From Rhabditophanes sp. KR3021 (Eukaryota > Nematoda > Chromadorea > Rhabditida > Alloionematidae): a stretch of DNA of 64,000 nucleotides. Under the pieces are notes generated by a model that had not been told where the DNA came from, searched no databases, and was given only the letters and a program-made list of their open reading frames with translations. The stretch spans positions 5,022,001 to 5,086,000 of the forward strand of contig CAUJLY010000002.1 in assembly GCA_963281155.1 (NCBI GenBank), read 5' to 3'. Both the position numbers and the translations under genes were made by a program. Positions 34,700-47,370 of the stretch are shown piece after piece (position 1 is the first letter of the stretch; each line of letters starts with the position of its first letter).

Positions 34700-37600
34700 G
34701 ATTTTTTATGTTAATCAAACAAGACATTGTTGTTATGATTTAAGTTTCGAAATTTCTTTTATTCACATCCGACACCACAAAAAACCTCCCATTGTAAACA
34801 TGCTCATTTTAATTAGCAATCACTACATATATAGATCGGCTCTTTCTTTTATCTGTCTAAATTCAAATCAATGATTGAGTCAAATCGGCAGACATGACAT
34901 TCTTTCCAAGTCTATGTGACTTTTATTAGTGTCGTTATTAACAATAAAATTATATTTATAGTGTCTGGACTTTTTGCCAACTTTATTCAAGTAAGCATTT
35001 AATTGTACATAAAGTCTAGGATAATGGTGATCTGAACTGTTAATCTATTGCTTTAATATGCCAATATTATACTAGCAATCATAATAATGGCTTATGATGA
35101 TTGATAGCCAAGTGACCATGCATTAATCTTTTACCACTAAAAATTCGTAATTCCAAATTCCAAATACATATGTAGAAACGCTTGTTTACTTTACTCTGCG
35201 GAAAAAAATATTACTGACCATCATCGCCTCAAGCAAGACAACACCGCCGATATCAAAATAAATTATTTGTATATATTTTCTTAAAACCGGACAATGGAAG
35301 ACCACTGCTTTGGCATAGTCAATCACTCTAAGCACAGCTTATGCTTTTTATGTATTACTTAACTGTAATGTAAATTTTATACATACATCGGAGGATAGAT
35401 ATCTCTTGTTATTTAAAACTTTATATATCCACCCCTTACAGTGATAAATATATACAAAAATGGAATTCGAATATGTGTAAATGGTTGTAGTATTATGAAG
35501 TCATATACAAATGTGTGGCAAGGACTTTTAAGCTGGATATGGATAGATTAAATCATCCTACTCTCATAAGAAAAGCCTTTTGTTGAGCTTTTGTTATCAT
35601 TTTACTGTAATTTTTAATGTTATCCACCCTACACCATTTATTTGATAATGCCCTTCCCTTTAAAGAGAAAGGATGTCGACAACCTTCCCCTGAACTTAAG
35701 AGGACAATTTTTATTGTTTGGGTAGGTTCGAATTTCAAGACTCTACCACCCAATGTGTATCTCCTACTTCAATTATAAATGTTGCTAAACTAACTATTTT
35801 CCCATGCTGGTCCCCTACAAAGAAGCATGATCACACTCATCTAGAGTCCAATATGGCAGGTGCTAAAACATCTTTACATTCAGCTTACCCGCAATTTAAA
35901 TAAGGTTCGAAAGTATGGCTTGATAAATCCCCTTAATCACAGGGGTCAATATAAGATGAAGTAAGAAATTTTGATTTTCCAATTATGAAAAACGTTAATT
36001 TATACCATATTAAATTTGTACAGATAAATAAATTAGACCACACGCTGATTTTGTACTTGATCAGAATCAGTATAAAAGTAAGTGACGGAAACTTTAGTTC
36101 ACCAAAGATTAAGTCACACGTCTATCCCCCAACTTTAATTGTTGTGCCAAGTCGTTACCATTTATTCTTTTAAATTCAATTATAATGAAGAGAATGTGTC
36201 TTGTTTGTATTTTCCTTTTCAAGACAAAATATTCACCTGCTACTTTTTAATCTCATTTAAAAGGGTATTAAAAAGATTAGGTAACTCCATTTTAATTGTT
36301 ACTTAAGACTCTCTCTGACAACGATGGGGTTGAAGGGTATTGTGGGAACAATGATCCAAATAATCCCTTGTTGATTCTTCATGACAATTTGTCAATCACA
36401 TTTTTATTGTAAACACAAATGAGCAAATACTAATCTATTACTAAAAAAGTTAATCGTTAGGAATTTAGTAAACCTTATTTTTGGATATATTGTTGTCATG
36501 TAATACAAAATAACTTAAACAATTTAGGTTGATGTCCTTTGTCCACCAATTAGCCTTTTTTGTTACCTTCAAATTTAGTGAAATAGATAATTATCTTCGA
36601 ATTAATTAAAAATAAGTTTGAGTATGTGATGGCGAGCAAATTTATTTTGATGGAATGTCCTTCCGCCTTTATGTTATTCTTGTACGGTCATTGATCTTTT
36701 GGCACAAATATTTTGCCATTACTCGATAAAATAAGACTTGTATAGATAAAACTTCAAAAGTGAGGTTTGTTTATAGAAGAGACATTTGGTATGTTTATTG
36801 ATATGTTGGTTTAGTTTCCATAGATAACCCGTTATTGGCTCTCTGAACTGTTTAGAAACCGTATGAACCTCACTATTGTTACCCTATAACAAACAATGTA
36901 AAAAGGTCAACAATCACACCACCACCACATACACACACTTTTTCCATATAACAATAATAATTTTTTGTGGTCAACTGACTCAAAGTTTGTAAGCAAATCA
37001 TTAATGTTATTGTTGTTGTTACGATTTGATTAAACCTCTATTCTACAAATTTACTATTCTTATTACGGTTGATGGAGCGTGTAGGTGTCACTTAATTGTG
37101 ATCTACTTTTTAAATTGAATCTTCAATTAATTATGCATTTGATTGTTGCTATTTAATTATTTGTCATATTTATTTTACACTTAATCATTTGTTGTTGAGG
37201 TAGTACTAAGTTGTATAAATTATGTCCAGGTATTAATTAAATTTTCAATAAGTTATTGCGGCATTAACATGTAATCTTTGATCATCTATCTCGGGTCTTT
37301 GGGAAGCCACATGCCATAAATACGAAATCCCCCTCTTTGTTTCTTGAAAGTGCATTCTCTTTTTATTTAAAATGATGTTGTGGTGACCTTTTCTAGTTTA
37401 AAGGAAATAATATTTTTAGGGCATTAACGATTCAATAGTAGTTATTGTTTGTTTAATCATTAACCAATATCTGCTAAATACTACCAAAATGTGTCCTATC
37501 ACTCTCTAAACCATCAAAGAATCGGCTATTTAATACCGAATATTTGCGTTGTTGGACATAAAGACTGACACTATTTTAAGTTAAAATAATTTTAGGTAAC

Positions 37601-38143
37601 AAATAACTATAGCAACTTTTTAAAGTTATTCAGTTTGTATCGTAAAAATATATCCCGCAAGATTAGTATTCTTTGAACAAAAAATAATACTACAATTGCG
37701 ATAAAAGGTTTAAAGATTCTTTATTCGCGCAAGCCCACCAAAGATTACAATATCTCTATTATGTGACAACTTATTTTTGGGGGAAGCCGTCGTATGTGTA
37801 TAAAGACATTATAAGTAGTGAAATATAGATGATATTTAAATGATTAATTTTTGTGTTAAATGATTTAAGATATGTCAAGTTTTGAAAAGTCACCGATTGA
37901 ATAGTAAACTAGAGTATATTATTTATTCAAAGAAAACAAAATTGATTTGTGCGATTAATGTGCTGGCTTTGCTGATAAAGATCAATCTTATTTTAGGTTT
38001 TACTATTATTCATTCTAAATAGATTATTCAAATAATTTGCAAAATTGACAACAACAACAACCATACTTATGTTAATAATAAAGTGAGAGAGACTTTATTG
38101 TTACTTGAGTTTAAGCATACATCACATTTATTCCTTAAACAGT

Positions 38144-38224
38144 TTAATCTAAAAGTTTTGGGACCTCACTTTAACTGTTGACTTTATCATCTTTAGTGAG
38201 GTCCTAAAATTGATTCGAGATTAA
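38144..38224. ncRNA. Pre-miRNA-like hairpin, candidate
   Basis: Upper stem of 15 bp: 38156-38170 (TTTTGGGACCTCACT) pairs with 38195-38209 (AGTGAGGTCCTAAAA), with a single G.U wobble if transcribed from the plus strand. The loop is 24 nt. An internal loop separates this from a lower 7-bp stem, TTAATCT (38144-38150) with AGATTAA (38218-38224). Total size about 81 nt, the usual range for an animal miRNA precursor. No known seed recognised. Confidence 0.4.
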
Positions 38225-40314
38225 GGCAACATAGTGCAATGTTATGGTCTGTGTGTATGTTGGACACTATAAAGCCATTCCAATCAACTCACACCATCCT
38301 TCTAACTTAAAAATTTAAAAAAAAGATATATCTTATCTTCGTAACCTATATTTATCATGCGTAACTTCCTAACAGTTTCTTTTTTGCCAATTTAAATTTT
38401 TTTTAGAGGTTCGGCAATAAGATGCAAATTGTCGTAGTTGTGTCTGGTAAAAGCTTAAAAAATGAAGGTTTCTCTTGGAAGAATAAACTTAAAATAAATA
38501 TATATTGAGATTGTGTCGGCGCAGACTAAAATATCTGAAATAAAGTAGAGATGAAAAGTTCAAAGGAAAAAAGAATTTTATGCATCATTTTTTGAGACAA
38601 CAGTAGGACTAGCTTAGGAGGGTTTTTGGTTTCTTAGGATGTGTATGTACAAACTTTGACACGTTTCCATATTTTGAATAAAATTTAGTTACTAACTTCT
38701 TTTTGTCATCATTTTTAAACTAGTCCAATTGGGGAACTTTTTACTCATTTTATTTCTTTAACTCATTTAGATATTTTAGGAGTGTGATTAGGTTTTATTG
38801 ACTGAGTATATTATAACAATTATGCTTAAATAACATAACAATCATGTCCAGATATTAAAACGATTATGTTTTGGTTAGTTATGTTAAGGTGATTGGCCAT
38901 TATAAAATTGAGATACGAATCTATTCACATATAAACGATTATTAAAATGTTGCGTTTAAAATAATTAGGCAGATGCCAAGAATAAAATTATAGCTGATGC
39001 ATGAGATAGTATGTTTACGCCATTGTTTAAATGTCTCTCTATCGGATCAAGCTTTAAAACAAACAGACCCTACAAACCATAACTACATCCTCCATCTGTC
39101 GATAAAAAGCATATTGACGACTATTACTATTCATACTACTTTTTAATTTAAATGGTCATGGAGGGTAGATGGTACAAAAAATTCAGACGACATTAACATA
39201 TTTTTATTGTTTGCCACCTGTTTTCACGGACAGCTGGGATCGGAGCTTTTTCTGATGGGTATAAATTAATTCTAAATTTGGTTTGATGTGTGTGTACTTT
39301 TAGTTAATTCTTTTTTGAAAAGACATCGACGAACAGACAAATGGTCACGTCAAGGCGTGAAATAATATTAAATCTAGAAAATCGTCTTGGGCCATGTGGT
39401 GCTGATCACTAAAAAGCAAAGCGCTTATTTGTTTAGTCAATATTTAATATAAATATTCTGATATGTAACTTCTATATCAACTAATATTGAATTATTGAAT
39501 GATCATTTGAATGATCAACCTAAAAAAGAAATTAGTGATAGATTAGAATGATAAAGAAGGCATCATCCGTATCACCATTGCATTTGCAAAAGATATGTTG
39601 TTTTTTTGTGTCTAAACACAAAAATGTCTGGGTAGACAGAGCATCAATGTAATGGGTAGTAGCATTCAACTTCCTTTTTTTATTTCTAAAAAACACACAC
39701 AAGAAAGAATAAGTATACATAGACTAGTCAAAAACTATATTAAAGTTTCTTTGCAAACTAATTTTTATGAGATGGTGATTGAAATGATAAACAATTATAT
39801 TAAGGTTGTCTTTCGCATTAATTTTTTGATATCAAAGGAGATTCACAACTCCACACGACAGTTCTTGCTATTCCAAACAACTTAAATAATTTTTGATATT
39901 TTAAATAATACTTGATAAACTCAATAATTCTTAATATTCTAAATAATTGTGGATACTTTTAACATACACTTTCTAATATACGTTTTTCCTACACAACTAA
40001 TTAAATTCCAACTGTGCGGCTAACGCTACAAAGACATTTAAAGCCATGTTTGGAGTATTAAACTTTTACGTACATCTCATTTCGTAAAACATCATTTTAG
40101 ATACACGCCTTTTGAGTATGGCATTGAGGTTAGTATTATGTATAGTTGTATATTAGCCACTTGACTTCATTCTGATCAAACGCTAAACGTGAATAGATAT
40201 TTTTGTCCTAATATTTGACCTTATTTAGGCTAGTAATTTATTTAGAATAGATCATAGTTAATTAGTCATTTTGATTTATTTATTGTCGTTTACAACACGA
40301 TTTTCTCTTTTTAG

Positions 40315-40369
40315 TGATAACGTTGCACAAAAAGTAGCTCAAAGAGCTTTAAATGCAATTAAAATGTAG
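40315..40369 (+). CDS. Orphan terminal exon, candidate
   Basis: Preceded by a strong acceptor (TTTTCTCTTTTTAG) and ending in TAG at 40367-40369. It reads DNVAQKVAQRALNAIKM then stop, and needs two bases from an upstream exon; AG from 30430 would give Ser. It looks like the last exon of a gene, but I could not assemble that gene with confidence. Confidence 0.4.
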
Positions 40370-41498
40370 AGATAAAGTGATTGTTTTGGTGGACACCTTG
40401 TGATATTTATGAATCATTTCAACTACAAATATTCTTCTTTGATCTTATATACACTATTTTACAATATACATATTTATAATATCTTTATCATTTATTTAAG
40501 ATAAAGTTTGTAGTCCCCACTAAACAATGCATCTTAACAGACCTTTGAAATCGGTTTTATTAGATAGATATATAATCAAGTGAACTTTGTCAAAAAACGA
40601 TATTATCAATATAGTTGAAAAAGTTTTCCAAAGAATGATGTGGTTGTGTCTTTGAGCCTAGCTCGAATAAAAAATATTCACTTTATTCACAACTCTAAAT
40701 ATTCCGTTTTAATTCAAACTTACAGTGTCTACTATCCCATTTGGTAAAGTATTATTTAGAGTTTTAAAATTTGACAAATTTTTTTGACGTACAAATGTAT
40801 GTACACATATCTAAGAATATACACACATTCAAAAGAGTAAATTTAATAGACTGCGGTGGTTGAATATTTTTCATTTGGTTTATACTTTCAATTTGGCTTC
40901 AGTGTGGAGGGATTATTTTTTTCTATCCTAAATATAAAATAATAAATTATATTTTAACTTCATTCCGAAAATAGAGATTTTTTATTTACGTTGATCCATC
41001 CAATTTTGACTACTAAAAATCGACTACTACAATTTGACGTTTTTATCTTTTTAGTGTCAAAGATTTTTGATCTAAAAAGTGGTAACAAGGAAATATCATA
41101 ATTAGAGAGTAATGTGTAATATGTATTTTAATTTATGCAAATAATTTCAATATCATCCCTTAAGTTCTTTTAAAAGTACCTTATACTGTTTAATAATATA
41201 GGTATTTGTTCATTCATTTTCTAAAGCCTAGTAATCTCCATAAAAAAGGCACATTGATAAGGAAATAAAAGGTGTTTATTAAGTTACTGATAAGGAAGTG
41301 TTTCCTATTCGGTCCACACTTCTATCAAACTTAATGAAACAGCAACAAGCATCAGTTGACATCATCTCGTATTTTATTTCAAATAAATATACTTATTATT
41401 TTGCATATTAACGTTCATTACAGTTTTAACAATCAATTATAAATATGTGTCCTCTTAACAAATGATTATTGTTTCTTTATTTTAGAACACGATCGAGA

Positions 41499-44400
41499 AT
41501 GAGCGAATCGGATTCGTTGGCTGCAAGTTCTGCTGGTTCGGATGTCACGGATCCTTTTCAAATACTTCTCAATGGAATTGATAGTACCAACATGCATTCT
41601 TTTACACCATTCCAGAATGGTAAGTCTCTCTACCTTGTGTTTGATGATATAGTAGTGGTAGTAGAAATAGTATTTATGCATGTGTGCCAAAATGGGTGAC
41701 ACTATTTGGTGTGTATCAGCTGCTTTTTTAAATTGAATGAGGTGATGATGATGGTTCTTAATCATAGTTGTCATTTAAAGTATTTAAATCTTATTAACTT
41801 TTTCCTAAATAATATTTAAGTAGTAGGTATTTTTAAGTAAGTGCAGAAAATATTTATACCACCAAAAATCATTTTTTATTTTTTTTATCATTGATTTTCA
41901 ATAGCTCCACGTACGTACACATCCATTTAATATTTTTACCCGACCATAAACCTTTTTTATTTAAATGATGATCATACGCCCCACTAGTAGCATCTTACTA
42001 GGAATATTTGGAGTAAATACTTTAGAAAGGTTTCAAAGGGTGTTCGCGCTTTTATTTGACAGTCATGGCAATAGCCTTAATCCAATATACATCAAGTTAA
42101 TAAACGCTAGTTAATTTGTACTTTTTGGATGACACCAGTGGTTTTGCACGACACTAATAAGTTCGCACATCATTAATATTAATAGTTTAACATAACTACT
42201 ACTTATTATATCATCATATTTTGTTTATCATAATAATGAAATGCTTTCAGGTATGTGTACACTGGGTCAAAACGGGCAATTCGAAATGTCTCAAGAACAA
42301 CCACTAATTAAGGAACAGGTATGCTTAATTCTTGCCGTGCTTCACTAATTGAGTGATTTTAGAGTATAAAATGCCCGATCTGCAACGATGCATACAAAAC
42401 ACCAAAAGTCCTGGCTTGTTTCCATTCCTTTTGCAAAGGATGCATTGAAAACAAGTGCTCTCACGACAAAACCATCATCGAGTGTCCAACCTGCCATCAG
42501 GAGACCAAAATCTCGGTTGAACTTGGAGTCGACGGTCTTTTGAATGACTTTGGGTTGGAAAACGCTCAACTTTATCAAAGACACTTGTTAAGCATGGGAA
42601 GAAGCGAAGGCGATGGAAAGGATATTTTTTCGTTTGGATCTCCTACCAGTACCTCTTCCTCACCACTCTCTGAGACTCCTTCAGACTCTGTTGTTGCCTC
42701 ATTCATGCCAAGTGTTTGCGGAAGTTGCAAGAGTGGAGATAATGCTACGGCTCATTGCAAGGATTGCAAGCACTTTCTCTGCGAACACTGTACATCTGCT
42801 CACAAATACATGCATTTGTTTTCTCATCATCGTGTCGAAACAATCACCTCTAAGGCTTCCTCTCCAATTGGTGTTGAGCTAGTATCCCAATGCAAGTGTC
42901 TGGAACATAAACACCAATCTTTGTGTTACTTTTGTCTTTCCTGCAACTTGGCTATTTGCCAAGATTGCGCTATCGGGCATACTACCCCAGATCACAATGT
43001 TAAAACTATTAACAGTGTAGCTGAAACCCAAATGGAAATGATGGACGATCTTATCAACAAGGCCCGCCTCAAGCAAAAAGAAGTCCTCGAAAAGTTCAAC
43101 CTAGTTGACACTTGCCAAAAGGAACTGGATGATTCTTTTAGAGGAATCCAAAACACCATCAATGAGAATGCCGCCAAACTAATGCAATTAGTTCAAGAGA
43201 ATCGCAAAGCTATCTTACAAGACTTGGACAATGCCTATGGATATAGACAACTCCAACTGACTATGGTTGACAAAAACAACCAAAAGATGACTAGAAAAAT
43301 GGCTCAAACCATTGAATTTACTCAAAGATTGTTGAAATTCTGTACTCCAGCACAAGTTATGGTGTTCAAGCCTTTGTTAGACAACAGACTTAATGGCTTC
43401 TTGAACTTCAATGGAGACCACAACAATTTACTCCAAAAGTCTTGTGAAATTGGGTACGCTCCAGTCAATATTTCAAGCGGAAGACAAGCCGTTATCAATT
43501 TGATGGGCTCCATTAAGGTGCCAGCTGACTGGTCTACTCCTGGAGAGCAAAGCACAATGATGCCTACTGTCCCGATAGTTTCTGCTCCGATCCCAACAAC
43601 TCCCGTCACTACGATGGTTGTTAGACCTGGCTCAAGAAATGTCAAATCTCCTCCAGGCGGTCATTTCACAATTGGATCTTTCGAATCTCCCTCCATCAAC
43701 AAGGTTGCGGAACACCACTTTGGGTCGTCTACGTCAATTGGCAATGCCTTCAATAACAATGCTCAAAATGACAGCGGAATGGTTGGATCTTTCCCTACTA
43801 TCAATTCGAACCATTTAGGAACAAACAATTTCCCAATCGCTGCTAGCTACCCTTATGAAAAATGGTCCACGAACGTCGAATCCAATCTCCACAACGGCCT
43901 TTCCCTCGACAGAGACTACGACTCCTGCTTGAATAATGTCGATCGTTCAGACATCCATTCTCTTGGCGTCCAAAATGTTACATCTGGTTTCCCCCTACGT
44001 TCCCAAACTAAGAGACAAAAGATGTCCTACCACTGCAAGTTCGGCGAATTTGGTGTCAGCGCGGGTAAGTTTATATTAAATTAGAAGATCATAAATATTG
44101 GGTATCTATCATATTTTGGGAAATTCAAGTACTTTGCCTACTACTGAATCAAAATTATTTACACTTTTTGTTAGTGAAAGTCCAGTTATTTAGATCATTT
44201 TTAAGTAGAATTTAATACGGAAGAATCAAAGCTTTTCATTAGAGTAGTCCAAAATTAAGATACAAGAAGTACCTGCAATTAGATGTTCACTGTCAAACAC
44301 ATATTTCATAATTAGGTTAGTGCAGATAAAGGGGAATATGAGCTAGGTCCCGTTATAAAAAGTCGTCTCGAATTAATGTTCAGACAGTGATATTTTATGT

Positions 44401-45851
44401 CCAAATTTGAACATGCCAAAGCTTTTATTTGGTCAGCAAGTAGATGTTTCCTGGTAGAATAGAAATCACTCCTAACTTGTTTCTTTTCTTCTAAAGGCAT
44501 CTGTGAGATAATTCCCTCAAAATTAGCCGGTCATTGACGCTCTCTTAAAATCTCTTCGGCAAATTCCATACAATCCTCCAAACTGTCGTGTACCTCTTAA
44601 TCCAAATCAACCTTTTCCATTGGTTTACGGTAGTTTCTTCCTTACGTGTTCCAAAACAGATTTCTCCGTCACGTTGCTTTTGTTTCCATCACTCGAAACA
44701 TCAGTGACTTCATGATTGCCTTTTTGATCTTAGGAAATTGTGTAGTTTGAGGTGAACCTTTTCTCTTAGCCATGATGTACAACGAAAATCTAATGAATTA
44801 AATGTACTTTTCTACTCTTGTATACCAAACGGTATCGATGGACACATCTTTTAAATTTGAAAATAGGATCATCAACTTACTTTTCATCATTGTTTATGAA
44901 ACGTGTGCGACTTAAAAAGGGGGATGAAGTTGTCTAAAGAATTTATTGATTTGTGTTGTATGTGTATAATAAATATTTAAATATTTTAGGACAATTTACA
45001 GAACCATCTGGAGTTGCTGTAAACGCGCGAAATGAAATAGTTGTTGCAGACACTAATAACCACAGAATACAAGTCTTCGATAAGGAGGGTCGCTTCAAGT
45101 TTCAGTTCGGCGAGTGCGGGAAGAAAGATGGGTCAGTTTTAGGGTTCGTTATATTGTAATGATTTGTTTGTAGGCAATTGTTGTATCCTAACAGAGTCGC
45201 TGTCAACAAGGCTACGGGAGATTTTATTGTTACTGAAAGATCACCAACCCACCAAATTCAAGTTTACAACCAATATGGTCAATTTTTGAGAAAGTTCGGT
45301 GCTAATATTCTTCAACATCCCCGTGGAGTTTGTGTTGACAGTCACGGACGCATCATCGTTGTTGAGTGCAAGGTGATGAGAGTCATTATCTTCGACATTT
45401 ATGGGAATGTCGTCCACAAATTCTCCTGCTCCCGTTATCTAGAATTTCCAAATGGAGTTTGCACTAATGAGAATGAAATTTTGATTAGTGACAATCGTGC
45501 CCATTGTATCAAAGTGTTTAATTATGAGGGTCAATATATTAGACAAATTGGCGGTGAAGGAATTACTAATTATCCGATCGGAGTTGGCATCAACGCTGCT
45601 GGTGAAGTTGTTGTTGCTGACAATCATAATAATTTCAATTTGACTGTCTTTAGTCAAGTAAGTTGATGAAAACAATAGACATTTAATAATAATAACTTTA
45701 GGAAGGAGAAATGCTTAGCGCTCTTGAAAGCAAGGTCAAACATGCCCAATGTTTCGACGTTGCTCTTGTTGAAGATGGATCCGTTGTTTTGGCTTCCAAA
45801 GATTATCGTCTCTATTTGTATCGTTATCAACAATGTGGTAATCCCATATAA
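41499..45851 (+). CDS. ncl-1: NCL-1/Brat-type TRIM-NHL translational repressor
   Basis: Six exons, 41499-41619, 42251-42318, 42363-44064, 44990-45131, 45174-45657 and 45702-45851, encode 888 aa; every junction keeps frame. RING at 67-107 (CPIC...CFHSFCKGC...CPTC), B-box 1 at about 182-223, B-box 2 at about 240-278, coiled coil to about 400, and a Ser/Pro/Asn-rich linker. NHL propeller repeats run from about 620 to the end, closing with GSVVLASKDYRLYLYRYQ, as in NCL-1 and Brat. NHL domains of this group bind mRNA; NCL-1 limits rRNA synthesis and nucleolar size. The RING favours a nematode NCL-1 over insect Brat, which lacks it. The ATG is 14 nt after TTTTAG at 41485, which could be a cis or a spliced-leader acceptor. 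Confidence 0.93.
44312..44773 (-). pseudogene. Decayed coding sequence, antisense in ncl-1 intron 4th position
   Basis: Minus-strand remains inside the 925-nt ncl-1 intron 44065-44989. It begins ATGGCTAAGAGAAAAGG (MAKRKGSPQTTQFPK), shifts frame to GNHEVTDVSSDGNKSNVTEK, shifts again to VHDSLEDCMEFAEEILRERQ, passes a TGA, and continues in the same frame as MPLEEKKQVRSDFYSTRKHL and on to a final stop at 44312. At least two frameshifts and two internal stops. No domain recognised and no clear similarity to the GIY-YIG relics. Confidence 0.5.
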
Positions 45852-47370
45852 TCATTTGTAGAATATGGAGATTCTCAAATTTTTATCAACTACTATTTTA
45901 CAAGATTCGAATATGTGTTCAGAAAAATTTCTTTTGGTTGTGTGCTGTTGTTGCGATGAGTTTTGATGGACTACTATATATACATTAAACTTATCATTTC
46001 TGGTTAAACTTTCAACTTTGTTATATTTGCAATTCAAATCTATGTTTCCTCTCATCAAAAAAATTAAGATTCTTTTTAACTCGGTATAAATATATATGTT
46101 ACAATGCAAAGGTATAAATATAAATACATCTGTTAACTGCTTTTGAAAAGCATCTGTTGCAAGAGATTATTCAAACAACCAATATGCATTTGATTTATCT
46201 CTTTCTTAATTCTCTCTCCCTTGTTGTTGACTGTTTTTTATTAAATTATTATTGATACCATTTTGACTTTTTGCCAATACCGATCTAATCTAATATTATA
46301 TGTGAATTGTATCCTTTCTGTACGTCCTTTAAATAATATGTTCAATTTTTGCTGTTATTTTACTATTCTTTGTTACAAATCAATCCAATCAAGATCAATC
46401 TAAAATCAAGCAATTTTACTTTGGCTGTAACAATAAATTCAAATAATAAACGAAATTTCTGGAGAAATGAATATATTTTATGTTCCTAAAAGGCTCATTA
46501 TTACTTTCTTTATTTTGTATTTTGCTTTCAGATTATGACTAAGTAACTTTATTTTACTCTTTCATAATTCTCCCAAATTAATTGTTTCTAAATTGTTTTA
46601 TCTTTTGCCAATTAGATTTAATATGATATTGTAGATGATTTATTGTTGCCTACATGTATTGTATTTTTGACCGTTGAATTATATATTGTTTTGTCGGAGC
46701 AGGTCCTTTTGAACGTAACATTATTTTGTTTTTTATTATATCTTTTGTGAATATATGATAATTTTATTGTCTCCTTGCTAGTTGTTTCTTAATATATATT
46801 ACTCACACGTATATTTGGTTCTATCAATTTCAATATTAACTTAAACAGTCACCCCAACACACATCATCAGGAAGGAATAATTATGTAGCCGTCGATTAAA
46901 TGGTTTTGATTTTATTGTATATTTGGTAGTCTTCAAGTTTTAATTAGTTTGTTAGATTATCATATAAACTTTCTTTTCAAAATCCGTTTCATTTTTTTTA
47001 ATTGAAGAGAAGCAATTAATGATTGTACCATTTTTGTGATGTCATAATGTAGTTTTAGTTAAATTATATAACTATGGCCTTTAGTAGAAAGTAAGTTTTA
47101 GTGGACTGGTGGCACTTTTTATTCACACACATCATGCTCAGTCCCTGCTAAAACGAATTTAATGAATATGTATCTTTGATGCTTTACAATGATCTTCTTT
47201 GTTTGTTTTTATCACCAATCTCTTAACTTTTTTCTTCAAATTCTATATAATTTAAAAATGGTTGTTTTAACAAACGTCTTTCTCACTTAAATGTTAAATT
47301 GTCAAAATTAAACATTTTATTGTTTTCATTATAATAGATATTTATAAAAATTTATACATAAATATTTTTG
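45852..47370. other. Spacer between convergent ncl-1 and GPCR genes
   Basis: AT-rich; holds both 3' UTRs. No gene seen. Confidence 0.6.

Larger units (their letters stand above)
24099..41485. other. 17-kb gene desert upstream of ncl-1
   Basis: AT-rich, with no intact multi-exon gene on either strand. I could support two splice-bounded orphan exons (30289-30430 and 40315-40369), one longer unsupported open frame (26842-27267, about 141 codons, no family), and several hairpins listed separately. In a window where most introns are under 100 nt, an interval this long is exceptional. It may hold regulatory DNA and long intron(s) of ncl-1 or of a gene I cannot assemble. Confidence 0.5.

Noticed and set aside
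37196..37221. let-7-like sequence (TGAGGTAGTA then CTAAGTTGTATAAATT)
   Set aside because: The seed matches let-7, but neither flank within about 80 nt offers a complementary arm (no ...CTACCTCA or CTACCTTA-like stretch), so no precursor hairpin forms, and the middle of the mature sequence differs.
42613..43818. Alternative frames on both strands inside the large ncl-1 exon
   Set aside because: All are shadows of the RING/B-box/linker coding frame.
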